Below are positions 41,002-51,287 of a DNA stretch of 64,000 nucleotides, one piece after another. This DNA is from Streptomyces sp. A1277. GTDB lineage: Bacteria; Actinomycetota; Actinomycetes; Streptomycetales; Streptomycetaceae. Position 1 is the first letter of the stretch, and the number at the start of each line of letters is the position of its first letter. Location: the NCBI RefSeq assembly GCF_004795015.1, contig NZ_SSBI01000002.1:186001-250000 (forward strand). Direction: 5' to 3'. The notes under the pieces are model-generated. The model made no database searches and had not been told where the DNA came from. It saw nothing but the letters and a program-made list of their open reading frames with translations. The position numbers and the translations under genes are program-made.

Positions 41002-42543
41002 TCAGCCGTGGCCCTCCCAGTACGGTGCGCGCAGCCGGCGTTTGTAGAGCTTGCCGTTGGGGTCGCGCGGCATGGTGGTGATGAAGCCGAGGCTCTTGGG
41101 GCGCTTGTACCCGGCGAGCAGGCCGGCGCAGTGGCCGAGGATCTCGTCGGCGAGCGCGTCGTCCGCCTCGTACCCCTCGGCGGCCTCGACCACGGCCCGG
41201 ACCTGCTCGCCCCAGTCGGGGTGCGGGATGCCGAAGACGGCTGCGTCGGCGACGGCGGGGTGGGTCAGCAGGGCGCTCTCGATCTCGGCGGGGTAGATGT
41301 TGACGCCGCCCGAGATGATCATGTCGATCTTGCGGTCGCGGAGGAAGAGGTAGCCGTCCTCGTCCAGGAGGCCGAGGTCGCCGACGGTGAAGAAGTCGCC
41401 GATGCGGTTCTTCCTCGTCTTGCCCTCGTCCTTGTGGTAGCTGAAGCCGCCGGTGCTCATCTTCATGTAGACGGTGCCGAGTTCGCCCGGGCCGAGGCGG
41501 TTGCCGTCGTCGTCGAAGACCGCGAGTTCGCTGATCGGCCAGGCCCGGCCGACGGTTCCGGGTTTCTTCAGCCAGTCCTCGGCGGTGGCGAAGGCGCCGC
41601 CGCCCTCGCTGGCCGCGTAGTACTCCTCGACGCACCGGCCCCACCAGTCGATCATCGCCCGTTTGACGTGGTCGGGGCAGGGGGCGGCGCCGTGGATGGC
41701 GTGCCGCATCGCCGTGACGTCGTACCGGGCGCGGACCTCTTCGGGCAGGGCGAGGAGGCGGTGGAACTGGGTGGGGACCATGTGGGTGTGGGTGCAGCGG
41801 TGGGCGTCCATCGCGCGCAGCATCCCCTCGGGCGTCCACTTGTCCATCAGGACGAGGGGGTGGCCGATGTGCAGCGCGGCTCCGGCGAACTGGAGGACGG
41901 CGGTGTGGTAGAGCGGTGAGCAGACCAGGTGGACGTTGCCGTCGAAGGGTTTGATGCCGAAGATGCCGAGGAATCCGCCGAGGTGGCTCTCCTCGGGCAG
42001 CCTGCCGGGCAGCGGCCTGCGGATGCCGCGCGGGCGGCCGGTGGTGCCGGAGGTGTAGTTCATGACCCAGCCGAGCGTGCGGTCCCGCGGGGGTGATGCG
42101 GGCCGGTCGGCCAGTAGTTCGGCGTACGGGCGGAATCCGTCGACGGTGCCGACGCCGTAGCGGTGGCTCGCGGGCAGTTTCGCCTCGTCGGCGGCGGCGG
42201 TCGCGGCCTCGGCGAAGCGTTCGTGGGCGATGAGCACCTTGGCGCCGGAGTCGGCGACGATCCAGGCGATCTCGGGGCCGACGAGGTGGTGGTTGACGGG
42301 GACGAGGTAGAAGCCCGCCTGGGTGGCGGCGAGGTAGGCGGTGAAGAACTCGACGCCGTTGGGCAGCACCACGGCGAAGGCGTCCCCCTCCGCCAGGCCG
42401 GCCGCGCGCAGTCCGTGGACCAGGCGGTTGGCCTCGGCGTGCAGCCGGCCCGCCGTCCAGCTCTCGCCGTCGGGTGCGGTCAGGACGGTGCGGCCTGGGT
42501 CGGCGGTGGCCTGGGCCCAGAAGCCGTTGGGCGGCTGGTTCAT
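41002..42543 (-). CDS. Acyl-CoA synthetase (AMP-forming)
   Basis: 513 residues. The P-loop is MNYTSGTTGRPRGIRRP; further motifs are YYAASEGGGAFATAEDWL, GDLGLLDEDGYLFLRDRKID, MIISGGVNIYPAEIES and the catalytic Lys in DPNGKLYKRRLR. Its ATG overlaps the stop of the nitronate-monooxygenase-like gene (ATGA), so the two are translationally coupled. It resembles the FadD13/17-like branch of actinobacterial enzymes, but chain preference cannot be read. Confidence 0.88.
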   Translation of the reverse strand: MNQPPNGFWAQATADPGRTVLTAPDGESWTAGRLHAEANRLVHGLRAAGLAEGDAFAVVLPNGVEFFTAYLAATQAGFYLVPVNHHLVGPEIAWIVADSGAKVLIAHERFAEAATAAADEAKLPASHRYGVGTVDGFRPYAELLADRPASPPRDRTLGWVMNYTSGTTGRPRGIRRPLPGRLPEESHLGGFLGIFGIKPFDGNVHLVCSPLYHTAVLQFAGAALHIGHPLVLMDKWTPEGMLRAMDAHRCTHTHMVPTQFHRLLALPEEVRARYDVTAMRHAIHGAAPCPDHVKRAMIDWWGRCVEEYYAASEGGGAFATAEDWLKKPGTVGRAWPISELAVFDDDGNRLGPGELGTVYMKMSTGGFSYHKDEGKTRKNRIGDFFTVGDLGLLDEDGYLFLRDRKIDMIISGGVNIYPAEIESALLTHPAVADAAVFGIPHPDWGEQVRAVVEAAEGYEADDALADEILGHCAGLLAGYKRPKSLGFITTMPRDPNGKLYKRRLRAPYWEGHG

Positions 42544-43649
42544 GAGGCGCTCCGTCCGGCGATGCGGTTGATCCGGTCCACGGCCCGTTCGAAGCCGCGG
42601 GTCAGGTCGTCGAAGACGGCCTGTACCGGGCGTTCGGTGTTCATCCGGCCGACGATCTGGCCGACAGGGGTGCCGAGCAGGGCCGGTGTCTCGTACTTCT
42701 GGATGCGGGAGAGGGCGTCGGCGACCAGGAGGCCCTGGAGGGGCATGGGCAGGGTGCCGGGCCCGGCCGGGTCGTCCCAGGCGTCGGTCCACTCGGTACG
42801 CAGCTGGCGCGCGGGTTTGCCCGTCAGGGCCCGGGAGCGGACGGTGTCGCCGGAGCCGGCGGCGAGGAGCTTGGCGGTCAGTGCCCGGGAGTGCAGGTCG
42901 GCCTCCTCGGTGGTGAGCCAGAGCGAGCCGAGCCAGACGCCCTGGGCGCCGAGGGCCAGCCCGGCGGCGATCTGCTCGCCGCTGCCGATGCCGCCGGCCG
43001 CGAGGACCGGGAGCGGTCCGACCGCGTCCACCACGTCCGGAACGAGGACCATGGAGGCGATCTCGCCGGTGTGGCCGCCCGCCTCGTAGCCCTGGGCGAC
43101 GACGATGTCGATGCCGGCGTCCGCGTGGTGGCGGGCGTGCCGGGCGCTTCCGGCGAGTGCGGCGACGCGGACGCCGCGGTCGTGGGCGCGGGCGACGACG
43201 TCGGCGGGCGGGGAGCCCAGCGCGTTGGCGAGGAGTCTGATGGGGTAGTCGAAGGCCACGTCGAGCTGGTTGCGGGCGACTTCCTCCATCCAGCCCGTGA
43301 TGCGCCAGCCGGAGGGCTCCCCCTCGGCGAGGGCGGGCACACCGTGCTTGGCCAGGGCCTCTCGGACGAACTGCCGGTGGCCGGGCGGGATCATCGCCTC
43401 CACATCGGCCTCGCTCACGCCCTCCACCTTCTTGGCGGGCATGACGACGTCGAGGCCGTAGGGCTTGCCGTCTGTGTGTTCCTGCATCCAGTCGAGGTCG
43501 CGTGCGAGGTCGGCGGGGGCGGTGTAGCGGACCGCGCCGAGCACGCCGAATCCGCCGGCCCGGGTGATGGCCGCGGCCACCGCGGGGAACGGCGTGAAGC
43601 CGAAGATGGCGTGCTCGATCCCCAGTTGTTGGCTCAGCTCCGTCTCCAT
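42540..43649 (-). CDS. Nitronate monooxygenase-like FMN protein
   Basis: 369 residues, TIM-barrel NMO/2-nitropropane dioxygenase family. FMN-binding segments are GGFGVLGAVRYTAPADLARD, VVAQGYEAGGHTGEIASMVL (His positioned for the nitronate base) and VLAAGGIGSGEQIAAGLALG. The sequence belongs to the variant clade often found in acyl-CoA degradation gene sets, so a dehydrogenase or enoyl-reductase role is also possible. It is the first gene of the three-gene operon, and a palindrome lies 44 bp upstream. Confidence 0.85.
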   Translation of the reverse strand: METELSQQLGIEHAIFGFTPFPAVAAAITRAGGFGVLGAVRYTAPADLARDLDWMQEHTDGKPYGLDVVMPAKKVEGVSEADVEAMIPPGHRQFVREALAKHGVPALAEGEPSGWRITGWMEEVARNQLDVAFDYPIRLLANALGSPPADVVARAHDRGVRVAALAGSARHARHHADAGIDIVVAQGYEAGGHTGEIASMVLVPDVVDAVGPLPVLAAGGIGSGEQIAAGLALGAQGVWLGSLWLTTEEADLHSRALTAKLLAAGSGDTVRSRALTGKPARQLRTEWTDAWDDPAGPGTLPMPLQGLLVADALSRIQKYETPALLGTPVGQIVGRMNTERPVQAVFDDLTRGFERAVDRINRIAGRSAS

Positions 43650-43692
43650 GGGCGGCAGGATGCCGCAGTCCGGCGGTCGAGGGAAGACATTT

Positions 43693-43709
43693 TCTGATGC
43701 TGCGTCAGA
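43693..43709. promoter_or_regulatory. Palindrome TCTGATGC-T-GCGTCAGA
   Basis: Eight-base arms with one mismatch surround a single T, between the NMO/FadD operon and the divergent serine hydrolase gene. The outer TCTGA/TCAGA repeats the CTGA..TCAG frame seen at 24146-24160. It is probably a TetR-type operator. Confidence 0.5.
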
Positions 43710-43831
43710 TTCTTTGTGGCTCCACCCCCTACGGGACGGCGGGCGCCGACAGTACTCTCTGCCTCGGCAGGAAGTTTCACGCTCGGAAGAGATTTCGAAA
43801 GTTACTTTCAGGCAGTGGGAAGGGGATGTGG

Positions 43832-45673
43832 ATGACGGAGGACACGGCGGGCGGGGGCATCAGCCGGCGGCGGCTGGGGGGTGGGATGCTGGCCCTGGGC
43901 GGAGCACTCGCCCTGGCGCCCATCCCGTTCGCGGGCACGGCGTCTGCCACGGAGTCGGGGGCGGGGTCGTCGGACATGAGCGCGCAAAGCGGGCCGGGGC
44001 ACGGCGCGCGGCCGACCCTGCGGCGCGGCTCCGCCGCCCGTGCGGGCCTGCTGCCGGAACCGCTCGACCAGCTGGTCACGGAGGCGGAGCGCTATCTGGC
44101 CGCCTCACCGAAACACCCGTGGTACGCGGGGGCGGTGCTGCTCGCGGGCCGGGGCGGGACGGTGGCACTGCACCGGCCGATCGGCAAGGCGGTGCGCTAC
44201 GCGGCGTACGACGAGACGACCGACACCGGTGTGGAGTTCCCGGCGGACCAGCAGATCCCCATGGCCGAGGACACGGTCTTCGACCTGGCGTCGGTGTCGA
44301 AGCTGTTCACCTCGATCCTGGCCGTGCAGCAGATCGAACGCGGCACGCTGGAGCTGGAGGCGACGGTCGCCTCCTATCTGCCGGACTTCGCCGGCGGCGG
44401 CAAGCAGGACATCACGATCCGTCAGCTGCTCACGCACACCTCGGGGTTCACCGCCTGGATTCCGCTCTACAGCGCGCCGACCCGGGAAGGGAAGCTGGAG
44501 CTCCTGTGGAACGAGGTGCCGGAGAACCCGCCCGGCACGGTCTACCTCTACTCCGACCTCAACCTGATCTCGCTCCAGCTGGTGCTGGAGAAGCTGACCG
44601 GCCGGACCCTGGACGTACTGCTCCGCGAACGGATCACCGCTCCGCTCGGTATGCAGCGCACCCGCTACAACCCGCCCGCCTCCTGGAAGCCGAAGATCGC
44701 CGCGACCGAGGACGCCCGGCTCCCCTGGTCCGGTCTCGACCGCGGCCTGGTCTGGGGCGAGGTGCACGACGAGAACGCGTACAGCCTCGACGGGGTCGCC
44801 GGCCACGCCGGGGTGTTCTCGTGCGCCTGGGACCTGGCGGTCCTCGCCCGCACCCTGCTCAACGGCGGGGTCTACGGGCGGGCGCGCATCCTCTCGGCCG
44901 CCTCGGTCGACCTGTTGTTCACCGACTTCAACACGGCGTTCCCCGGTGACGCGCACGGCCTGGGCTTCGAGCTCTACCAGCACTGGTACATGGGCGCGAT
45001 GGCGACGCCGCGGACGGCCGGCCACACCGGCTTCACCGGCACCAGCCTGGTCCTGGACCCGAGCACGGACTCGTTCCTGATCGTGCTCGGCAACTCGGTG
45101 CACCCGGTGCGCAACTGGCGCTCCGGCAGCGCGCCGCGCGTCGCCACCGCCAACCAGATGGCCCGGGCCGTCGCGGTCCGGCCGGCCCGGGGCCGTACGG
45201 CCTGGTTCTCCGGGATGGCCAGTGCCGCCACCGCCACCCTGGCGCTCCCGTCCCTGGCGCTCACCTCCTCGCGCGCCCGGCTGAGCTGCGCGCTGTGGTG
45301 GGACACCGAACCCGCGTCGGACTTCCTCTTCCTGGAGGCGTTGACGGACGCCGGGGCCACCTGGCAGCCCGTCCCGTTCACCACCACCCCCACGGAGCAG
45401 GGCCGTCGGCCGCAGCCCGAGCCGCATCCGGCGGGCTCACTCTCCGGCTGGTCGGGCCGGGTCTGGCACCGCCTCGAAGCCGCCCTCGGCGACCGGCGCG
45501 GCGCCGGGGTCCGGCTCAGGTGGCGCTACACCACGGACCAGCTGTACGTGGGCCGGGGGGTGTACGTGGACGCCATCCGGGTCGAGGACGGCAACCGGAC
45601 GGTCTTCGACGAGGCCCGGCCCTCGGACGCACGGCGCATCGAGGCGAACGGCTGGGCCGCGTCGGCCGACTGA
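43832..45673 (+). CDS. Tat-exported serine hydrolase (beta-lactamase fold) with C-terminal beta domain
   Basis: 613 residues. The start MTEDTAGGGISRRRLGGG follows GGAAGGGG; the twin-Arg motif and hydrophobic stretch GGMLALGGALALAPIPFAG form a Tat signal. The class C beta-lactamase/esterase domain spans about 80-420, with S-x-x-K in ASVSKLFTSI, the Tyr motif YLYSDLN and the third motif GHTGFTGTSLVL. From about residue 470 a beta-rich domain follows (LSCALWWDTEPASDFLFLEA, VYVDAIRVEDGNRTVF) like those of immune-inhibitor-A-type proteins, perhaps for substrate binding. It probably acts outside the cell. Confidence 0.85.
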   Translation: MTEDTAGGGISRRRLGGGMLALGGALALAPIPFAGTASATESGAGSSDMSAQSGPGHGARPTLRRGSAARAGLLPEPLDQLVTEAERYLAASPKHPWYAGAVLLAGRGGTVALHRPIGKAVRYAAYDETTDTGVEFPADQQIPMAEDTVFDLASVSKLFTSILAVQQIERGTLELEATVASYLPDFAGGGKQDITIRQLLTHTSGFTAWIPLYSAPTREGKLELLWNEVPENPPGTVYLYSDLNLISLQLVLEKLTGRTLDVLLRERITAPLGMQRTRYNPPASWKPKIAATEDARLPWSGLDRGLVWGEVHDENAYSLDGVAGHAGVFSCAWDLAVLARTLLNGGVYGRARILSAASVDLLFTDFNTAFPGDAHGLGFELYQHWYMGAMATPRTAGHTGFTGTSLVLDPSTDSFLIVLGNSVHPVRNWRSGSAPRVATANQMARAVAVRPARGRTAWFSGMASAATATLALPSLALTSSRARLSCALWWDTEPASDFLFLEALTDAGATWQPVPFTTTPTEQGRRPQPEPHPAGSLSGWSGRVWHRLEAALGDRRGAGVRLRWRYTTDQLYVGRGVYVDAIRVEDGNRTVFDEARPSDARRIEANGWAASAD

Positions 45674-45690
45674 CCGGCGCACCACCGCGT

Positions 45691-45726
45691 ACGCGGGGCG
45701 GACGGGCCCGGCCGCCCGCCCCGCGT
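45691..45726. terminator. GC-rich hairpin after the serine hydrolase gene
   Basis: ACGCGGGGCGG (45691-45701) pairs with CCGCCCCGCGT (45716-45726) around a 14-base loop, 18 bp beyond the stop codon. It could also end the decayed gene from the other side. Confidence 0.6.
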
Positions 45727-45738
45727 GGCGTGCCCGGT

Positions 45739-46198
45739 TCAGCCGCCGAGCGCCGCCATCGCGGCGTTGTGGCCGGGGACGCCGCTCACCCCGCCGCCGC
45801 GCACCGCGCCCGCCCGGCACAGCAGGACGTTGGGGTGCGCGGTCTCCACGCCCCAGCGGCCGGTCCCCTCGGTGGCGTACGGGAAGGAGAGGTCGCGGTG
45901 GAAGATGTGGCCGCCGGGCAGCCGCAGGTCCCGTTCGAGGTCCAGCGGGGTCTTCGCCTCGATGCACGGCTCGCCGTAGGCGTCGAGCGCCAGGCAGTCG
46001 GCGACCGGCTCCGTAGGAGTAGCGCGAGAGCCGGGCGTCCACGCCGGCGAAGGGGCGGGTCGAGACGGCCGCTCCCCCGGTGGTGGCGAGCCGCTCCAGG
46101 AGGAGGACGGTCTGTCCGGCGCGGGCGAGATAGGCCGCCGCGACCAGGCCGTTGTGGCCGCCCACGATCACCGCGTCATAGCTGTCCCGTACGGTCAT
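45739..46198 (-). pseudogene. Decayed phytoene-desaturase-like FAD oxidoreductase
   Basis: Only the two ends of an enzyme of about 500 residues remain. The N-terminal 60 codons (MTVRDSYDAVIVGGHNGLVA to ARLSRYSY) read in one frame. The C-terminal 95 codons (PVADCLALDAYGEPC, DLRLPGGHIFHRDLSFPYA, CRAGAVRGGGVSGVPGHNAA) read in another. The junction is near 46020. The middle, about 350 residues with the substrate domain, is missing. The Rossmann motif has lost one Gly (VGGHNG where VGGGHNG is usual). It is not expected to be functional. It might also be a mis-assembly, which reads could test. Confidence 0.85.
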
Positions 46199-46245
46199 GC
46201 CCCTTGGTAACACGGAGGCGGCGGCCCGGCCGGACCCGGTGCCGG

Positions 46246-48356
<2,111 letters not shown>

Positions 48357-48360
<4 letters not shown>

Positions 48361-49259
48361 TCCGCCTGCTGTCGCCGCCGCACCCTCCCCGGAGCGTCCA
48401 GTATGGCTGCCTGCCTCTTCAGTGTGTACGGGGTGGGGCGGCTGCCGGGTCCCAGGCGCGCCATCGCGTTCATGATGTGACCGGGCGGAAGCCGCCGGCG
48501 CAGGCGCGCGGGGACGGCGCGCAGGACCGTGCCGGTGGCCCGCAGGCGGCGGTCCACGGCGGCCGGCGGCGGCGCGGATCTGCCGTACAGCTCATGCGCG
48601 AACGGCGGCAGCGACTGGTAGGCGAGTGTCGCGACGCGCCGCCACAACAGGGTCCGTGCGGGTACGAGCAGGGGGTGGACGGGCGGCTTGCGCAGGAAGC
48701 TGTCGACGTCCTGGGCTTCCGGCGTCCGGGCGAGCTGCGGGCGTACGCGTGCGAAGTAGGCGGCCAGCTGCGCGGTCGTCGCGGGTACGCGGTCCGGGTC
48801 GAGGCCGACGAGGCGCGCGCCGCGGCGGTGTTCGCCGATGTACTGGTCGGCCTGCCGGGCGGTGAGCGGGTAGCCGGAGCGGCGCAGGACCTGGAGGTAG
48901 GAGTCGGCCTCGGCGCAGTGCACCCACAGCAGCAGGCCGGGGTCGTCGACGCCGTACGTCCGCCCGGTCTCCGGGTCGGTGACCTTGAGGAGCCGGTGGA
49001 TCCTGCGGACCCGGGCCCCGGCCTTCTCGGCGGCGTCCGTGGTGCCGTAGGTGATGGTGCCGACGAAGTCCGCCGTGCGCATGAGCCGGCCCCAGGCGTC
49101 CTCGCGGAAGTCGGAGTTCTGCATCACCCCGCGCACCGCGAGCGGGTGGAGCGCCTGGAGGTACAGGGCGCGCACGCCGGCGACCCACATCATCGGGTCA
49201 CCGTGCAGCTGCCAGGTGACCGATGCGGGGCCGAAGAGCCCGGGGTCGGCTTCCGTCAT
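48357..49259 (-). CDS. Oxygenase MpaB/latex-clearing family protein (DUF2236)
   Basis: 300 residues. The family pattern is clear: PASVTWQLHGDPMMWVAGVR, LYLQALHPLAVRGVMQNSDF, DAWGRLMRTADFVGTITYGT and LLLWVHCAEADSYL. The conserved His residues (LHP and VHC) are those that bind haem in Lcp/MpaB relatives. Substrates of most bacterial members are unknown. There is no signal peptide. The start MTEADPGLFG has a GGAGGTACAC site just upstream. It is the first gene of a two-gene operon with the Ser/Thr kinase (ATGA overlap). Confidence 0.85.
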
Positions 49260-49358
49260 GTGCGTGTACCTCCGGCTCGGCGGCGGTCCGGGGGCGGTCC
49301 GCCGGACGCCCCCAGTGTGGCCGGGGGTGCGCCCGGGGGCACCCGTGCGGCGCGGACG

Positions 49359-49830
49359 TCACACCGGCGGTGTCCGCAGCCGGGCGAGGAGGGACGCCTC
49401 CGCGGTGTCCGACCGGGTGTCCTGCCGGCTGCTCAGCGGGACCGCCCGCAGGTGGCGGCCCCGGGGGTCGAGGAGGTGGCCGGCGAGCTTCATCGGCCAG
49501 AGCGTGATCGCCCGGTCCGCCGCGGTCAGCTCGGGGTGGCGGGCGGTGAGCCTGGACTCGAGGGTGCCGATGTCGTCGGCCGAGCGCAGCCAGGAGCAGG
49601 CTGCGGGGTCCGGTGAGCGAGGCGCAGAGCCGGATCTCGCGGATCTGGCTGATGCTCTTGGCGAGCTGGGGCGCCCGGCTCTGCGGCACCGCGCCCCAGT
49701 AGGAGACGGAGACGGGCCGGCCGGAGAGCGACCGGGCCACCTCGCAGCGGTAGGAGAGCGCCTGGTCGGCGTCGAGGCGGTCCAGGCGGCGGCGGACGGT
49801 CGTGGGGCCGAGGCCGGTGCGCTCGGCGAG
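49359..49830 (-). pseudogene. Truncated, frameshifted AsnC/Lrp-family regulator
   Basis: The remnant begins inside the helix-turn-helix (LAERTGLGPTTVRRRLDRLD) with no start codon, continues through LSYRCEVARSLSGRPVSV and LCASLTGPRSLLL, then shifts frame near 49590 to ADDIGTLESRLTARHPELTA and runs to its stop. The N-terminal half of the DNA-binding domain is lost at about 49831-49845, where the MFS remnant begins on the other strand. It is not functional as read. Confidence 0.82.
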
Positions 49831-49845
49831 GTGGGGTCCACGAGG

Positions 49846-50245
49846 ACGCCGGGCGGCCGGCTCGACTGGCCCGGCGTGGGCCTGCTGAGCCTGGCCGTGC
49901 TTCTGCTGCTGACCGGTATCTCGGCGGCGAAGAGCGGCCCCCTGTATCGGCATGGGCGTGGCGCTCGGCGCGCTGCCCACGGTGATCGCCGAGGCCGGCG
50001 CCCCCTCCCGCACGGGCATCGCCTCGGCCCTGTACAACGACGTCAAGGCCCTGGGCGGGGCGGTCGCCTGGGCCGTCATCGCCGTCATCCTGGCGACCCC
50101 CGCGCCGGAGACGGAGGCCGCCGTCTTCGACGCGGCGGAGGCGGCGAGTGAGTCCGGGTACGTCGCGGTCTGGCTGCTCTGCGCCCTGCTGTCCCTCGGC
50201 GCGGCCGGTGCGGCGGCCTGCGCCCGGCGCACCGGAACGGGCTGA
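49846..50245 (+). pseudogene. Truncated MFS transporter remnant
   Basis: It starts abruptly in a mid-protein loop (TPGGRLDWPGVGLLSLAVLL), loses frame at about 49943, and resumes as CIGMGVALGALPTVIAEAG through TGIASALYNDVKALGGAVA to the last helix and stop. The first 200 or so residues and an internal block of about 120 are missing compared with full drug-efflux MFS proteins. It abuts the AsnC remnant head to head. The original pair was probably a regulator and its divergently transcribed efflux pump. Confidence 0.82.
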
Positions 50246-50294
50246 CCGGGAGCCGGCGGCCCCGTCGAAGCCCCCGCCTTGTCATACTGCTCCG

Positions 50295-51206
50295 ATGACC
50301 GATCTGCCTGTCCCCGCGCTGGATTCGTTGTCCGGGCTCGCCTTCGGTGACGCCTTCGGTGACCGGTGGTTCGGGATCCTGCGCCGCGAGGGCACAGCGG
50401 CCCTGGAGGCACGGGTCCTGCCGCCGGAGCCGGTGTGGCAGTGGAGCGACGACACCGCCCAGGCGATCGTGCTGGTCCGTGAACTCGTCGAGGGCGGCGG
50501 CACCGTCGACCAGGACCGCTTCGCCCGGCGCCTCGCCGGGGCCTACGCCGCCGACGCACACCGCGGCTACGGCGCCTCGATGCACGACGTGCTCCGCCGG
50601 ATCGGCGCGGGTGAGCCATGGCGGGATGTGGTGACCGGGCAGTTCGAAGGCATGGGTTCCTGGGGCAACGGCGCGGCGATGCGCGTCGCCCCGCTCGGCG
50701 CCTGGCACGCCGCCGACCTCGATGCCGCCGCCGAGCAGGCCGCCCGCCAGAGCGAGGTCTCGCACCACCACCCGGAGGCGGTCGCCGGCGCGGTGGCGGT
50801 CGCCCTCGCGGCGGCGCTGGCCACGCGCAGCCGGGGCGGGCCGGCGCCGGCCCGTGCGGACTTCCTCCAGGCCGTCGCCGCCCGGCTCCCCGACAGCGAT
50901 GTCCGGTCGGGAGTGCGGGTCGCGGCCCGGATGCCGGCCCGCACCTCGCTCCGGCATGCCGCGGAGGTCCTGGGTTCCGGCTACCGGATGTCCGGGCCCG
51001 ACACCGTCCCCTTCGCCCTGTGGTGTGCGGCGGGGCACCTGGACGATCTGCAGGAGGGCCTGTGGTTCACCGTGGCGGGACGCGGCGACATCGACACCAC
51101 GTGCGCCATCGCGGGAGGGGTGATCGCCGCCCGCACGGGTGTCGCCGCGCTCCCGCCCGCCTGGCACGAGGCCCGGGAACCGCTGCCCGCGGTGGGCGAG
51201 GACTGA
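50295..51206 (+). CDS. ADP-ribosylglycohydrolase family protein
   Basis: 303 residues. The all-alpha ARH fold is shown by DSLSGLAFGDAFGDRWFG, QWSDDTAQAIVLVRELVEGG (metal-binding S/T-D-D), GYGASMHDVLRRI, GSWGNGAAMRVAPLG and the last motif GRGDIDTTCAIAGGVIAART, whose Asp residues bind the second metal. Members remove ADP-ribose from proteins or other acceptors. The start MTDLPVPALD has no ribosome site; CATACT ten bases upstream may be the -10 box of a leaderless message. It follows the decayed MFS gene by 49 bp. Confidence 0.88.
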   Translation: MTDLPVPALDSLSGLAFGDAFGDRWFGILRREGTAALEARVLPPEPVWQWSDDTAQAIVLVRELVEGGGTVDQDRFARRLAGAYAADAHRGYGASMHDVLRRIGAGEPWRDVVTGQFEGMGSWGNGAAMRVAPLGAWHAADLDAAAEQAARQSEVSHHHPEAVAGAVAVALAAALATRSRGGPAPARADFLQAVAARLPDSDVRSGVRVAARMPARTSLRHAAEVLGSGYRMSGPDTVPFALWCAAGHLDDLQEGLWFTVAGRGDIDTTCAIAGGVIAARTGVAALPPAWHEAREPLPAVGED

Positions 51207-51287
51207 GGCCGGGGGCGGGCTCGCGCCTGAGGGCCGGCGCTCAGGAACCGGTCGCACTCGCGGACCAGCCGGCCCGCCTGGAATCTC

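Noticed and set aside
51226..51245. Small hairpin CCTGAG/CTCAGG between convergent genes
   Set aside because: Only six base pairs with an eight-base loop; too weak to call a terminator, although nothing better is in that 81-bp gap.
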